In this document: positions 37,049-47,425 of the stretch, in pieces
Position numbering within the stretch: position 1 is the first letter of the stretch
Layout: each line of letters starts with the position of its first letter
Source: Canna indica
Lineage: Eukaryota; Streptophyta; Magnoliopsida; Zingiberales; Cannaceae
Direction of reading: 5' to 3'
NCBI GenBank assembly: GCA_034359265.1
Contig: CP136891.1
Coordinates: forward strand, 57,946,001-58,010,000
Length of the DNA stretch: 64,000 nt
Notes under the pieces: generated by a model
What the model saw: the letters and a program-made list of their open reading frames with translations, nothing else
Database searches by the model: none
Told to the model about the DNA's origin: nothing
Made by a program: the position numbers and the translations under genes

Positions 37049-38556
37049 ATGGTGGGTCGAGGTTATCATCGGACTAGAGCTACAGAGTCTTCGATCGGTC
37101 AGACTCCCGATTTAGCCGCACTTGCTCCTATCGCTGATCCTCCTACCGCCGAGCCTAGTTCATCGAGGCACAAGCAGCCATGCGAGCCGAACAGGATTCA
37201 GCCTCCGCTAGCCGCGAAACAACGCCGACTTATTTTTGTGATTGGCCAGCGATAATGTAATATGAATTATGAATTATATATAATTCATTATATCGTAATA
37301 TAATATTGTATTTTATTTTTGTTGTGCAGGTTCGAGCAGGAGGATGTCCCCAGGACTATATCAGGGACAATCCGACGATATATTCATGGGGCCTGGCCCA
37401 CTTGGTCTTACGCCCGTAAGCACGTGGACATGCTCTAGTGTAGGTTTGAGGTACGTATTTAAAATTTTTATATACATGTATTTAAAAAAATTTAATCAGC
37501 TTGATTATTATTGGTACTGATATTATTATTTTGCAGGCTCACTATACTTGGCCAAAGGAGCAGAGGCTATTTATTTACAATGCATGGGAGGCCATTTCCC
37601 GGCAGAGGTACAACTGCCAGTTGGGGCAGGCTCGGGCACAGGCGATGGCCCGAGCTGGGGCTACAAACATATATAGTAGATACTTGAGCATACGGCCTCG
37701 ATTGGATTACTCCAGATATTTGGGATCAGCTCGTGTCGATATGGTCGATCGAGCGGTGGCAGAAGGTATCTAGGACTGCGGCTAGAAACTGCATGTCGGC
37801 GGGAGGAGCGCGTCACACTAGCGACTCTGTTTCATTTGTCATGCATGCGAGACACATGATAAATATTATACCTTATTTTGAATTATATATTTTATTTGTT
37901 ACTATATGTACTAATTAATGTATTTATTTTGTAAATGTAGACGATGGTGATAGATGATGGGACTATCCAGCGACCCTCCTCGATGGAGGCATTTGAGCGG
38001 ACTCACCATAGAGGACATGGGGCGGGGGAGTACATCGACTCCCGCGTTGTAGTCATCATGGTAAGTATATTTGTTTCAATTATGCATTATTTATTTATAA
38101 TTTAAGTTTTAGAAAAAATATGAAACAAAAACTAAACTCGTGTAGGAGACCTACACTCGGACGGTGATGCAGCGCGGGGGCACCCCCGAGGACTCTGACG
38201 CGGGAGCGTGGGTCGAGGCTGCAGGTGGCTGGGACCACAGCCGCGTCTATGGCTTTGCTGATAGTGGCCATGCGCGAGCACCGACCCCTCCGACAGTCGG
38301 TGAGCGACCCTCCACCTCCAGGATTAATGATCAGAACAGGAGGATATCAACACTAGAGGAGACGATCGCATGACAGAGTGAGATGATGGCTCATCAGAGT
38401 TAGATGATGGCTGAGATGCATGATATGCTGAGACAGATGACAGGTCAGTCCAGCGGTGTACACTCAGATCTATCGTCATCGACTCAATCCACGCTAGTGT
38501 ACACTCAAGTACTCCAGAGCCCATCATATGATCCCGACCTTCCTCCACCATCGTAG
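37049..38556 (+). pseudogene. TnpA-like gene, array copy 5, with the true 3' end
   Basis: The only copy that continues past the unit edge. After MHDMLR it reads on in the same frame through QMTGQSSGVHSDLSSS and ends PDLPPPS with TAG at 38554-38556. It carries the two internal stops shared by all copies (TGA near 38371, TAG near 38401). Private changes include ACTCGGACG (38158), CGTTGTAG (38046) and TTGAGCATA (37686), mostly C/G to T/A transitions. Confidence 0.85.
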
Positions 38557-38883
38557 TGAGTTTTTATAGTTTTATGAGTTGATTGACTTGGATATTGACT
38601 TATTATATACTTGTTACTTGGATATCTTAGAGTTACTTGTTTTGTGACTTGATATATTGATTTGTATCGTGTTGATACAATAGTTTTGATTTCGTATATT
38701 TTTTATACGATTATGGATAATTATAATTATAAGTATAATTATTTTGATGTATATCTGGGTGTATCTATGATGTGTGTGTGAATGTATGTGTATTTGAATG
38801 GATGTGTTTATGGGTGTGTAAGTTATATATCAGGTTAAAAATGTATCAATGAAAATTTCTAATTTTGAAATTTCTCAATTACA
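38557..38883. other. CACTA 3' untranslated, AT-rich, no gene
   Basis: AT-rich with a run of 'tgtgtgtgaatgtatgtgtat' at 38770-38815. No coding region seen. Probably the 3' untranslated and polyadenylation region of the TnpA-like transcript. Confidence 0.6.
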
Positions 38884-39323
38884 GGTTAACATCATCAGCA
38901 ACGGCCTTTCCATGGTCATCCATATAAAAGTCGTTGTTGAAAGTGTATCGTAATACTTGGGCCGCAAACTTAAAGTCGTTGCTGATGAACAATGACAACA
39001 GCTTAGCAAAAGCTTAGCAACAACCTTTCAACAAAGGCTTTGCAACGGCTTGTGGGCCGTTGCTGATGGCAATATCTGCAACAGTCGACAAGCCATTGAG
39101 GAATCATTGCTGATAAAAGTAGCAGCAACAACAGCCCCTCGTTGTGGAACCGTTGCCGATAACGTATCAACAACAGATATCGTCTGTTGCGGAACCGTTG
39201 TAGATCCGTGGTTAAGTTATCAGGTATGCCATCGTCTGCAACGGGTGCAGCCGTTGCTGATGGTCTTCAACAATGGCATGGCAACGGATCCAGTCGTTGG
39301 TGATGCTTGTTATTCCAGTAGTG
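38884..39323. repeat. CACTA right subterminal and terminal repeats
   Basis: GCAACGGC/GCCGTTGC motifs recur in both orientations (for example near 38899, 38930, 38977, 39040, 39056, 39245, 39285), several followed by TGATG as on the left side. The block ends GTTATTCCAGTAGTG, the inverted counterpart of the left end. Confidence 0.85.
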
Positions 39324-39951
39324 ATAGGTTCGAGTTTCGGTTCAGGTTTTGGATTTTAGGTTTGGTTTCCTTCATCATCATCATGCATTTCAAGGAATAT
39401 ACAAATAATTTAGACCCAAAAAACTAGACTATATCTTCTTCGTCTTCCGAGCATCGATCAACGTCCTTTAAGATTTTTTGATTTATCATCAATCTTCTGA
39501 TCGCGAATGTCGCGTGCTACTCAACTTGTTATCATCAAAACCAAGTTTAAGATCAAAACTTAAAAACCTTTGGCCAATAAGTCCTTTCTCATATAGGCTC
39601 TCTCATCATGCCTAGGACTAGATCATATTCTCAAATCAACACACACCTTAGTCAATGACATATGAGGCTTAGTCTAATAGTAGATCCATATTAACTTGGG
39701 CAATTATATCTTATATCGGCTCCCTCACTAGTCGAGGACTACATCAATAGCTATTATCATTCGTCAATTTTATAGATAACAATGCATCATCAAGTCTTAT
39801 TAACCAACATAACATATAATATATTTTCGATATGGAACTAAACTAAGTTACTATGTCATTATCGTTAATAAGATTATTTTGATCATTTTTCTTTTTATTC
39901 TTTATGTATTCATTTTGTTAATTAAATAAAGTAATAATTATTTCTAGTCTA
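39324..39951 (+). promoter_or_regulatory. Distal upstream region of TBCA, separated by a LINE
   Basis: Matches 1-675 of the window from 39348 onward. It adjoins the CACTA right end directly. In the uninterrupted duplicate this DNA runs straight into the proximal promoter and leader, so it was the original upstream region of TBCA before the LINE inserted. No gene is present in it. Confidence 0.75.
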
Positions 39952-42900
39952 TATCTTTTTTTTTGAAAGAAAATGAAGCCCATAGGCCACCCGATGCATT
40001 TCATACGATTTAAAATGTATAGCAACTAGGTGAAAGAGATCCCTCCCCCATAGCCAGTGGCCAAGAAGGGGTCACGAATCAAACCAAAAAAAATCCAAAA
40101 GACAAATTCATTCCCAGACCAAAACTCGGGACTAAGATGGTCTCCGAGTCCCATCGTCATTTAAGCGACTCCAAAAAGTCCATCTCAGTCGCACAATGAT
40201 CAAAGCGTCCACATGAACATTGTTAAATATCGCGGTATTCCTGGTTGACCACACACTCCAACACTAAAGCATAGCAAGGGAAGCACAATCCACATTCCAC
40301 TCTTCTTCCTCCTTATCATTTACTGGGATCGGGTTGAAAGCAGGCTTATCCACCTTTCGAAGAAATTCGCTCCAACCCGCAGAGATAACCAGACATTCAC
40401 CAAAAAGGTGAGAGGAGGTTTCATGCAATACCTTACAAAAGATGCATTTGGGGTCGAGGTCCACACATCCATGCTTGATGAGCCGATCCTTAGTTTGGAG
40501 CCTTCTCTTTACCACAAGACATAATATTATTTTCATTTTTAGCGGGCATTTACACTTCCAAACTTTTGCTGCCATAAGGTCACGGACTCCTCTCTCCACC
40601 ATAATTTTATACATTGAGGAGGTGGAGAAAATATTAGATGAGTTCCAACGCCAATGATGGAAGTCCTCGGAAGAACCCAATTCTTGAGAGTTTAAAAGAT
40701 CCCTCAAGCAAGCCACCTCTTGGAGGTTTACCTCTCCCCTCCATGAGAAGTGTCATACATTGGCATTAGGAGAGGTGAAATCCTCAATCATTCCCTTCTT
40801 GTTTCGGCACAAGGAGTATAAGTGAGGGAAATTGTCCGCTAGTTGAGAGTTTCGAATCCATCGATAAAGCCAGAACCGCGTAGAGTTCCCCCTTCCCACA
40901 ATAGACTCCATACCCATGGCAAATAGATGTTTGGACTCATATATACCTTTCCAGACAGCAGACCAGCGAGACGTGTTATGATTTGCTTGCCACCTTGCCC
41001 GACGAAAGTAAAGGTTTGAGATGATATGGGTCCATAGCAAATTTTCCCCCGAAGCCAAACCCCACCACCATCTTCCAAGGCGAGCCACGTTATGCTTTTC
41101 CAAATCTAAAATTCCCAACCCCCCATTGTGCCTAGGGGAGGTCACATCATCCCAACACACCAGGGCCTTGCACACTTCTTCACTGCCTCCATTCCATAGG
41201 AAATTTCTTCTTCGTCGGTCAATTTGGTTTAAGACCCATTTTGGAGCTTTGAAAATGCTAAAGTGATCGTTGAGGCCGCTAAGAATACTATTAATCAGAG
41301 TTAATCTTCCTCACCTGGAAAGAGCTCTCCCTTTCCAAGCAACTAATTTCCTATCTATTTGCTCGATTACCTCATTCCAGTCCTCCCTTTTAAGACGGCC
41401 ATCACGCAGCGGTAAGCCAAGATATCTCAAAGGGAAAGCTTTAGCTTGGCAACCTAAGAATCCCGCCGCTTTGGAAGCCTTCGAGAAATCATTCTGCAGG
41501 TGCACTACCACCGTCTTGCTAAGATTAACCCTCAGTCCGCTCATGAGATGAAAAGCTCGCAGAAGTAGATGAATGTTTCCAAGGTCCTCGTTACTCCCCT
41601 TGGTAAAGAGAAGGAAATCATTTGCAAATTCGAGGTTCGTAACCTCCCTTCCCCCACCCAAGTCTATACCCGAAATCGTCCCTTCACTGTTTTCCCTTCT
41701 CATAACTCTTGCAAAGATATCCACCATAAGCAGGAAAAGGTAAGGAGACAGGGGGTGCCCTTGGCACAACCCCTTCTTGTATCTAAACCAGTTACCTGGA
41801 CTGCCATTCAGCATGACTGTCGATTCTCCCGATCGAAGCAAGTTTCCAATCCAATTTATCCAAAGGGCAGGAAATCCCCTTTTTCGAAGGATATCCAATA
41901 GAAAATCCCAAGAAATAGAATCAAAAGCTTTAGCCATGTCTGTACCTTGTCTTTTGCAGTGGTGTATAATATCATTTGCCGCCAGATACGAATCATGGGT
42001 GGATCACCCAGGCACGAACGCACACTGGGTGTCACCAACTATCCCGGACATCAATGGCTTTATTTTGAGAGCTAGAATTTTTGAAAGGATTCGAACAACA
42101 CCAGACGAGAGGCTAATTGGCCTGAAGCTGTCAATATCTTCCACCCCTTCAAATTTCAGGATAAGCAAAATGAAGGCTTTGTTGATTGTAGACTAGTCCA
42201 CATTTCCGAAAAGAAGATGCTCCAAGAGAGCCAGGAAGGGCTGACCGATAACATTCCATGCATGAATAAAGAACTCAGCTGTGAGGCCATCCGGCCTTGG
42301 GGCTTTATCCTTACCCAGCGCCTTAATGGCCTTGAGAACCTCCTCCTCTGATAGATGATTGCAGAGCGAGGATAAATCTGGTGGGTGCTCCGAGAAGAGA
42401 ACCCCCCCCCAGTCCAGATGGATCAGAGGTGAGTGGCCAATCCCCAGGGATTCACGGAAGAAGTCTCTGTGAAGATTCGCCATCTAATCGTGAGATTCAG
42501 CTACCCACTCCCCAAGTCTTAAAACTGAAATCCAGTTCTTCTGCTTTCTAGCCCAAGCGACTCTATGGAAGAATTTAGTGTTTCAATTGCCATCTTTCAG
42601 CCATCTTGCCTTGGCACGCTGGCGCCAAAACACATGTTCAGCTTGATAGCAGTCATCGATGTGTTTCCCGATGGCCTAAATTTCCAAACTATCCCATTGA
42701 TTCGCGCTACCGAGTTCCACATCTGAGAGAAGTTCCTCCAGTCTACCCTCAAGGCCCATGATATTACCCCTCGAGGATTCCTTATGCTTTTTGCTCCATT
42801 CTTTAATGGTTGATATGAGATTTCTCATCTTTCGGATCCATCTGCTTAGCGGTGCCATCTCCTGCGCGTGCTCCTCCCTCAACCAACAATCATTTACCAA

Positions 42901-44207
42901 ATCATAGAAATATGGCAAATCGAACCAAAAGTGTTCCATGCGAAAGGGATGGTTCCTTTGCAGACCCATAGCCACAATAGAAAACAGAGAGTGGTCAGAA
43001 AGCCCCGGGCTTCCCACTTTGACAACCCAAGAAGCGCTCCAATCCATCAATGAGCTATTTATCAAGATTTTGTCCAAACGAGCCATTGCCGGAGGGGTCT
43101 GATTATTACACCATGTAAATCTTCTTCCATGTAAGGGAATATCCATGAACGAGGAATCAGAGATAATCTCCGAAAACTTAGCGTCGTCAGAATGGATACC
43201 TCGACAGTTTAAACGCTCCTCGCTCCCCAACGTTACGCTGAAGTCACCTCCGATAATGGTAGGGATTTCTGAATCCATCAATATTCCCACAAGCTCCCCC
43301 CAAAAGGCACCTCTTCCCTCCCTTGACGGGGGCCGTAGATGTTGAAAATTCTAATGATGCGATTCGTCGGGTGATGCAAAAGAGTACACCCAATGAAGTG
43401 AGCGCCCATAGAAGAAGACACGGCATCCCAAAGGTCCGAATTCCAAGCGAGAAGCAGACCACCCGATAAACCCATAGAATTTCGGAAGGAGTAACATAAT
43501 TTAGAGCAACTAGTTAATTTCTTAATCCATACATCATTGAAGTCCTCGATATCCTTTTTCTCCCACGGCAACGGGTTTGGCAGGAAACTCTCCAAGACCT
43601 TCTAAAAAAATGTCACAATTACATGATCTAATAACATTCCTAATCATCATGTGCTTACTATTCCGACGAGCACCACGCACATTCCAAAAGGTTGTACATA
43701 ACATACAAACACCGAAAAAGGATCATCGTACTTGGTGAACAAATCAAGTCGCCTTACTCGACGGGTCTTCCTACCCACGCAGAATATCACAAGTGGAAGG
43801 ATAGGCACGGAGGAATCGAAATCGCGAAAGTTTCCAATTTATTTTTTCATCCGCCATCAAAGCAATGCCAGGAGGTTCAACGGGGAAAGCCTGAGCTGGA
43901 GTTGAGAAAGAGGACTCCGCAGATGATGCACGATTTTTCCCCGCCCGCTTTCTCGGTGGCCCCATCATGGCCTCTTTCGCCTTACGGATCATTGCTTTTT
44001 TAAGTGCACCTCCGCATCTCGAGCTGTAGTCTTTGAGGCGAGCACGACGCATGAGTCTGGGGCTTGCAACCGGTGGGGGCAAAGGAGGCAGAGGAGGGTT
44101 CACCGCACAGTCATTTCTATGCAAAGTAATACCCAAATTCAAGCCCAAATCAGAGAAACTATCGCACATGATGAGAGGCTCACAAGGTTCCATAATTTGA
44201 GCTCCCT
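39952..44207 (-). mobile_element. 5'-truncated L1-type LINE, minus strand
   Basis: Read on the minus strand: the C-terminal part of the ORF1/linker region (44207-43780), then an AP-endonuclease (about 43740-42680) with WNVRGARRN, NIYGP, GGDFSV, FTWCNNQ, ARLDKILIN and SDHSLF. Reverse transcriptase follows (42480-41310) with DKAPRPDGLTAEFF, KAFDSISWDF, GLCQGHPLSPYLF and FANDFLLF (FADD in active enzymes; here one Asp is Asn). Last come a zf-RVT-like region (40716-40264; CIFCKVLHETSSHLF) and a tail of nine A before 39956. The frame is broken by stops and shifts. The insertion point is defined by the intact duplicate (between about 675 and 676). A clear target duplication was not seen. No RNase H domain is found. 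Confidence 0.92.
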
Positions 44208-44427
44208 GACCTAATGTTATTCCATCAAACAAACGGAGCTGGTGTTTTGGATCCGTTTGTAGGACCACATCAGCTGGAAGCCTGGAACCAACAAGCGTCT
44301 CTCTAGTCTCTATTCTCTGTAAATATTCCGCCGCTGGTCCCCTCTCTTCCTCGATTCGTCGTCGCCTGCAGTGTCCCCGGTTATCGTCCCCTGCGGTGTT
44401 CGCACGCTGCTCCCCTCCCTCCACGAT
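44208..44427 (+). promoter_or_regulatory. TBCA: TBCA proximal promoter and 5' leader exon
   Basis: The pyrimidine-rich segment ('ctctctagtctctattctctg', 'cttcctcgattcgtcgtcgcc') matches 676-883. It ends at a good donor, GATGTAAGCT (GT at 44428). An acceptor, TTTCTTTCTTGAAG, ends at 45617, 7 bp before the start codon. I infer a non-coding first exon and a leader intron of about 1.19 kb (44428-45617). The transcription start is not identifiable with certainty. The minus-strand ORF 44478-43771 crosses from this leader into the LINE and is a chance reading. Confidence 0.6.
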
Positions 44428-45623
44428 GTAAGCTCCGATCTCCTCCACTCCCATTGCAATCTTGCCCTCTTTCTTCATCCCTCGCTATCGGTTTGCTCAT
44501 TTGCTTATTTTCCCTACCTACCTCGTTCCAGTTAGCATCTTCATCGTGTTTTGATCAGAAGTTTTCCTTGCGTTTTGAGTTTGACCTCTTGATTTGTCGT
44601 TTTCCTTTGGGCTGCGTGATCGCAGTGCTTGATCTTTTCTTCTCCTTGAATACGGATGATGGGAAGGCAATGGAAGGAGACAACTTAACTTGGAATCCTT
44701 TTGGCACTCTTCTTTGGTGTTGTATAATCGATTAGGATTGAAAAAACCTTGATTCATTTGTGATTTTATTTGGAGATGGAATTGCCTGCTAGATAGTACC
44801 CCCTTTATATTGTCTATATTGGCTTTTCTTTTTAATGATAGTATCTGCTGTTTTGTGCTTGTTGGATGGATATTCACTCTGTCTTGGTTGTCCGATTGGC
44901 TTGCCAGATCTTCTAATTTGGCTGCATTCAATTGCAGATTTCGACTAAAATATTGTCTCTGGCTAAGTTGACAGCTTCGTTATGAGTAATTGGTTGTTTA
45001 ACATGATTTAAAGTTGTTGGTTGTAATTATCTCTGAGTCCGGACTTGCATTTGTGCTGGTATTTGAAGTTGTGTATTTTTTGAGCTGATGCTACTATGTC
45101 TTCAGGGAGCAAGTTATGTTCTTTCTTATTAAGCACTCGGTTTATGCTTTTGTTGGGAAGATGCATGAATAGGTAAGAGACTAAAGAATGGAAAAAGAAA
45201 CTTGATAAAATTATTGTATACCATAGAAAAGAAGAAAAGGATTTGGGGTCTGTAGCACGTTATGAGTTTTAGTCCAAGTTCGAATTGATAGTTTTGTACC
45301 TATGAAGGCCATATCATCTTCTGCTTAATGGATTATCTTCATTTGCTCGTGAAATGAGATGAAAGCTTTTGCAATTGCTTGCTTCGGGCACTATTCATTT
45401 GGCAACCATTATTGTTTTGTGGACTTCTTTTATTTATTATTCAAATAACATGAAAAGCTTTGAATTGCTTTCTTCACGGAACTGTTTATTTTGCATTGAT
45501 TAAAATATTGTTGGTACAAAATGAGTTTACATCTGTAAAAGCAATGTTGTAAGACTTGGGTGATTGTCTAAATGTCTAGAAAGGTAACCACATTGACGGA
45601 AGGTTTCTTTCTTGAAGTTGAAT

Positions 45624-47425
45624 ATGGCTACTACTCGAAGCTTGAAGATCAAGACAGCAACTTGCAAACGCATCCTTAAGGAGCTTCGATCTTATGAGAA
45701 AGAGGTTGAGGAAGAAGCCGCAAAGACTGCTGATATGAAGGAAAAAGGTGCTGACCCTTATGATCTTAAGCAGCAGGTATTTTGCAGTTGCAACTCTATA
45801 CCTATTTTCTATGATTTTCCCTACCCATAGTTCACACGCAGTTTAATGGCATTAAGTAATTGTATAATTTTATTATTTAGTCAGTAACTGCTCCTCATTG
45901 CTTATGTAGAAGTAAATACTCTCCTTTTTATGATCCTAAAAGACATTTTATATATTTTTAGATTTGGTTGTTCCCCATTTATATGGTTTTCCAATTATAT
46001 CTGGGAGTGCCTCTACTGATATCAATTTACTATGTTTTTCAATGAGAATATTTTGATTTATTTTTATATATTGGTTCCTTGATTTTGCTCCTAAGTGTTT
46101 CTCTTCCCAACCAACATTTATGATTGTTTTCTCATGTCAGAAGTACATAATTTTTAACAAATCTTTTCATTTCTAATTTATGTTAACTTCATGTTTATGA
46201 TTCTCTTAAAGGATTCATCTTCACTTTTATCAGCTTAATGTGCAAATGTTTTCATCTTCCAGCTTGCATTTTAAGTTATAGAACATATACCTCTCACATA
46301 AAATTCTCCTTGTTAGGAACCTGACTAGCTTTAAGAGACTTTAGTATATTCTGCCAATTAATCATGAAGTTTTCTTGAATCTTTTGGAACCTACATATAA
46401 TATAATTAATGAAGGTTATACAAGCAAGGATAAGTAAAAAATGGTTTGCTAATTTTACGGTAGAAAAAAAAGGGTTCAGAAGGACATAAAAAGAGATAAT
46501 CAAAGGCCATATAGCCTTATGGAAAATGGAAGATGAATGTAATGAGAGTATATACCTAAAAAAGGATTGGTTCGAGTACTTTTTGTTTGATTGTTCTATA
46601 TTCAGACTCTGCAAAACTGAGAACTAATATGGAAAGTAGGGCAAGAATAGAAGCCAAAAATTTTTGCATGTATGGTGATCTTCTCTCAGACAACTGAAAT
46701 GATGATTTAGGCATGAAAGGAAAGAAAAAGATCTTCATCTTAACCTGATTGTTAAATTAATGAACCATATCCTGGTTATCAACAATCTAAAAGTTTGTCA
46801 AAAGCTTATAGTCTGTTGCTCAAAGAGAAGTTGTAATTGGCAATTGATTTCTAAATCTTTTGATCTAAGGCCAACAAACTAACTTATTTGTATGGGTATT
46901 TCTTGGATAAAATGTGCGTTACATGCTGACAGCTATACTTGGATCATGTTATCTTGGCTACTGATGGCTATTGGCTGCCATATCTTTCAGAGCTTTAAAC
47001 TTGACCCTCCATTTTTCTAGAATTTTTTACTGATAATGGGAAGAATATGCCTCATTTTCATTAAAGCTGAATAAAGACTTGACATTGAGCGCAATTCATA
47101 CTCTATGTGACATTTGATTCATTTCCATGTATCATTAAGGCTTTGTTGCCCGTGAGCAGGAGAATGTGTTGGCAGAGTCGAGAATGATGATTCCTGATTG
47201 CCACAAACGACTAGAAGCTTCCCTTACAGATCTGAAAGGAATATTGGTTTGTAAATTTCAAACACAGTCAGTAATTCTACCTTTCTAGATTAAGGCCCTT
47301 CTAAGAATTGTAATCGTTAATTGCAGGCAGAGCTGAAGGAATTGAACCATCAAGGAGTAGAGATTGAGGAAGCTGAAAGCATGGTTACAGAAGTTGAAGC
47401 TTTTTTTCAAGCAGCAGATGAGTAG
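45624..47425 (+). CDS. TBCA: Tubulin-folding cofactor A (tubulin-specific chaperone A)
   Basis: Three coding exons, all phase 0: 45624-45776, 47160-47246 and 47327-47425, giving 112 aa. The product is close to plant TFCA/KIESEL (Arabidopsis 113 aa), a small three-helix coiled-coil cytosolic protein that holds beta-tubulin during alpha/beta-tubulin dimer assembly. Family signatures are TRSLKIKTATCKRILKEL, KGADPYDLKQQENVL, ESRMMIPDCHKRLEASL and the acidic C-terminus. The start is the second Met of the open frame, as MATTRSLKIK matches family starts; the extra upstream MKLN is not expected. The intron 2 donor GTTTGT is weak, but it is the only choice that keeps frame (GIL|AELKEL). The gene appears intact. 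Its original upstream region is split by the LINE. Confidence 0.95.

Larger units (their letters stand above)
21736..38432 (+). repeat. Five-copy tandem array of a 3,340-bp unit
   Basis: Copies begin at 21736, 25076, 28416, 31756 and 35096, exactly 3,340 bp apart, with no indels between copies. The array starts inside TnpD ('cacttctagagatag') and ends inside the TnpA-like gene ('gatatgctgag'). At each of the four junctions the end and start are joined through the same three extra bases TCC, found at neither outer edge. I counted about 24 variable sites by eye, so copies are near 99.5% identical. Copies 3 and 4 share four variants absent elsewhere; copies 1 and 5 carry the most private variants (about 5 and 9). 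Each unit holds the TnpD 3' half and the TnpA-like gene without its last residues. Confidence 0.98.
17768..39323 (+). mobile_element. CACTA (En/Spm) DNA transposon, 21.6 kb
   Basis: The left end reads CACTACTAGAAAC and the right end, on the opposite strand, CACTACTGGAATAAC. Flanking triplets are ACA (17765-17767) and ATA (39324-39326), one base from the 3-bp target duplication typical of the superfamily. Both ends carry clustered subterminal GCAACGGC motifs. Inside, in order, are a GC-rich leader, a Harbinger MITE, small direct repeats, a TnpD/TNP2-like transposase gene and a TnpA-like gene. The second half of the first gene and nearly all of the second are amplified five-fold. About 13.4 kb of the length comes from the four additional units. 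All coding parts are disrupted, so the element could only move if another copy supplied transposase. Confidence 0.93.

Noticed and set aside
21736..38432. Assembly artefact as explanation of the five identical-length units
   Set aside because: Units differ at about two dozen sites with consistent sharing patterns and the outer edges are unique, which a simple assembler duplication would not give. It is not fully excluded without reads.
43771..44478. 235-codon minus-strand ORF as a gene
   Set aside because: It runs from the antisense strand of the TBCA leader into the LINE across the insertion point. The two parts have different origins, and the leader part is also found, without the LINE, at 734-934.
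45612..45623. Upstream Met (MKLN) as the TBCA start
   Set aside because: The conserved family start is MATTRSLKIK at 45624, and the presumed leader-intron acceptor ends at 45617, which would remove the upstream ATG from the mRNA.
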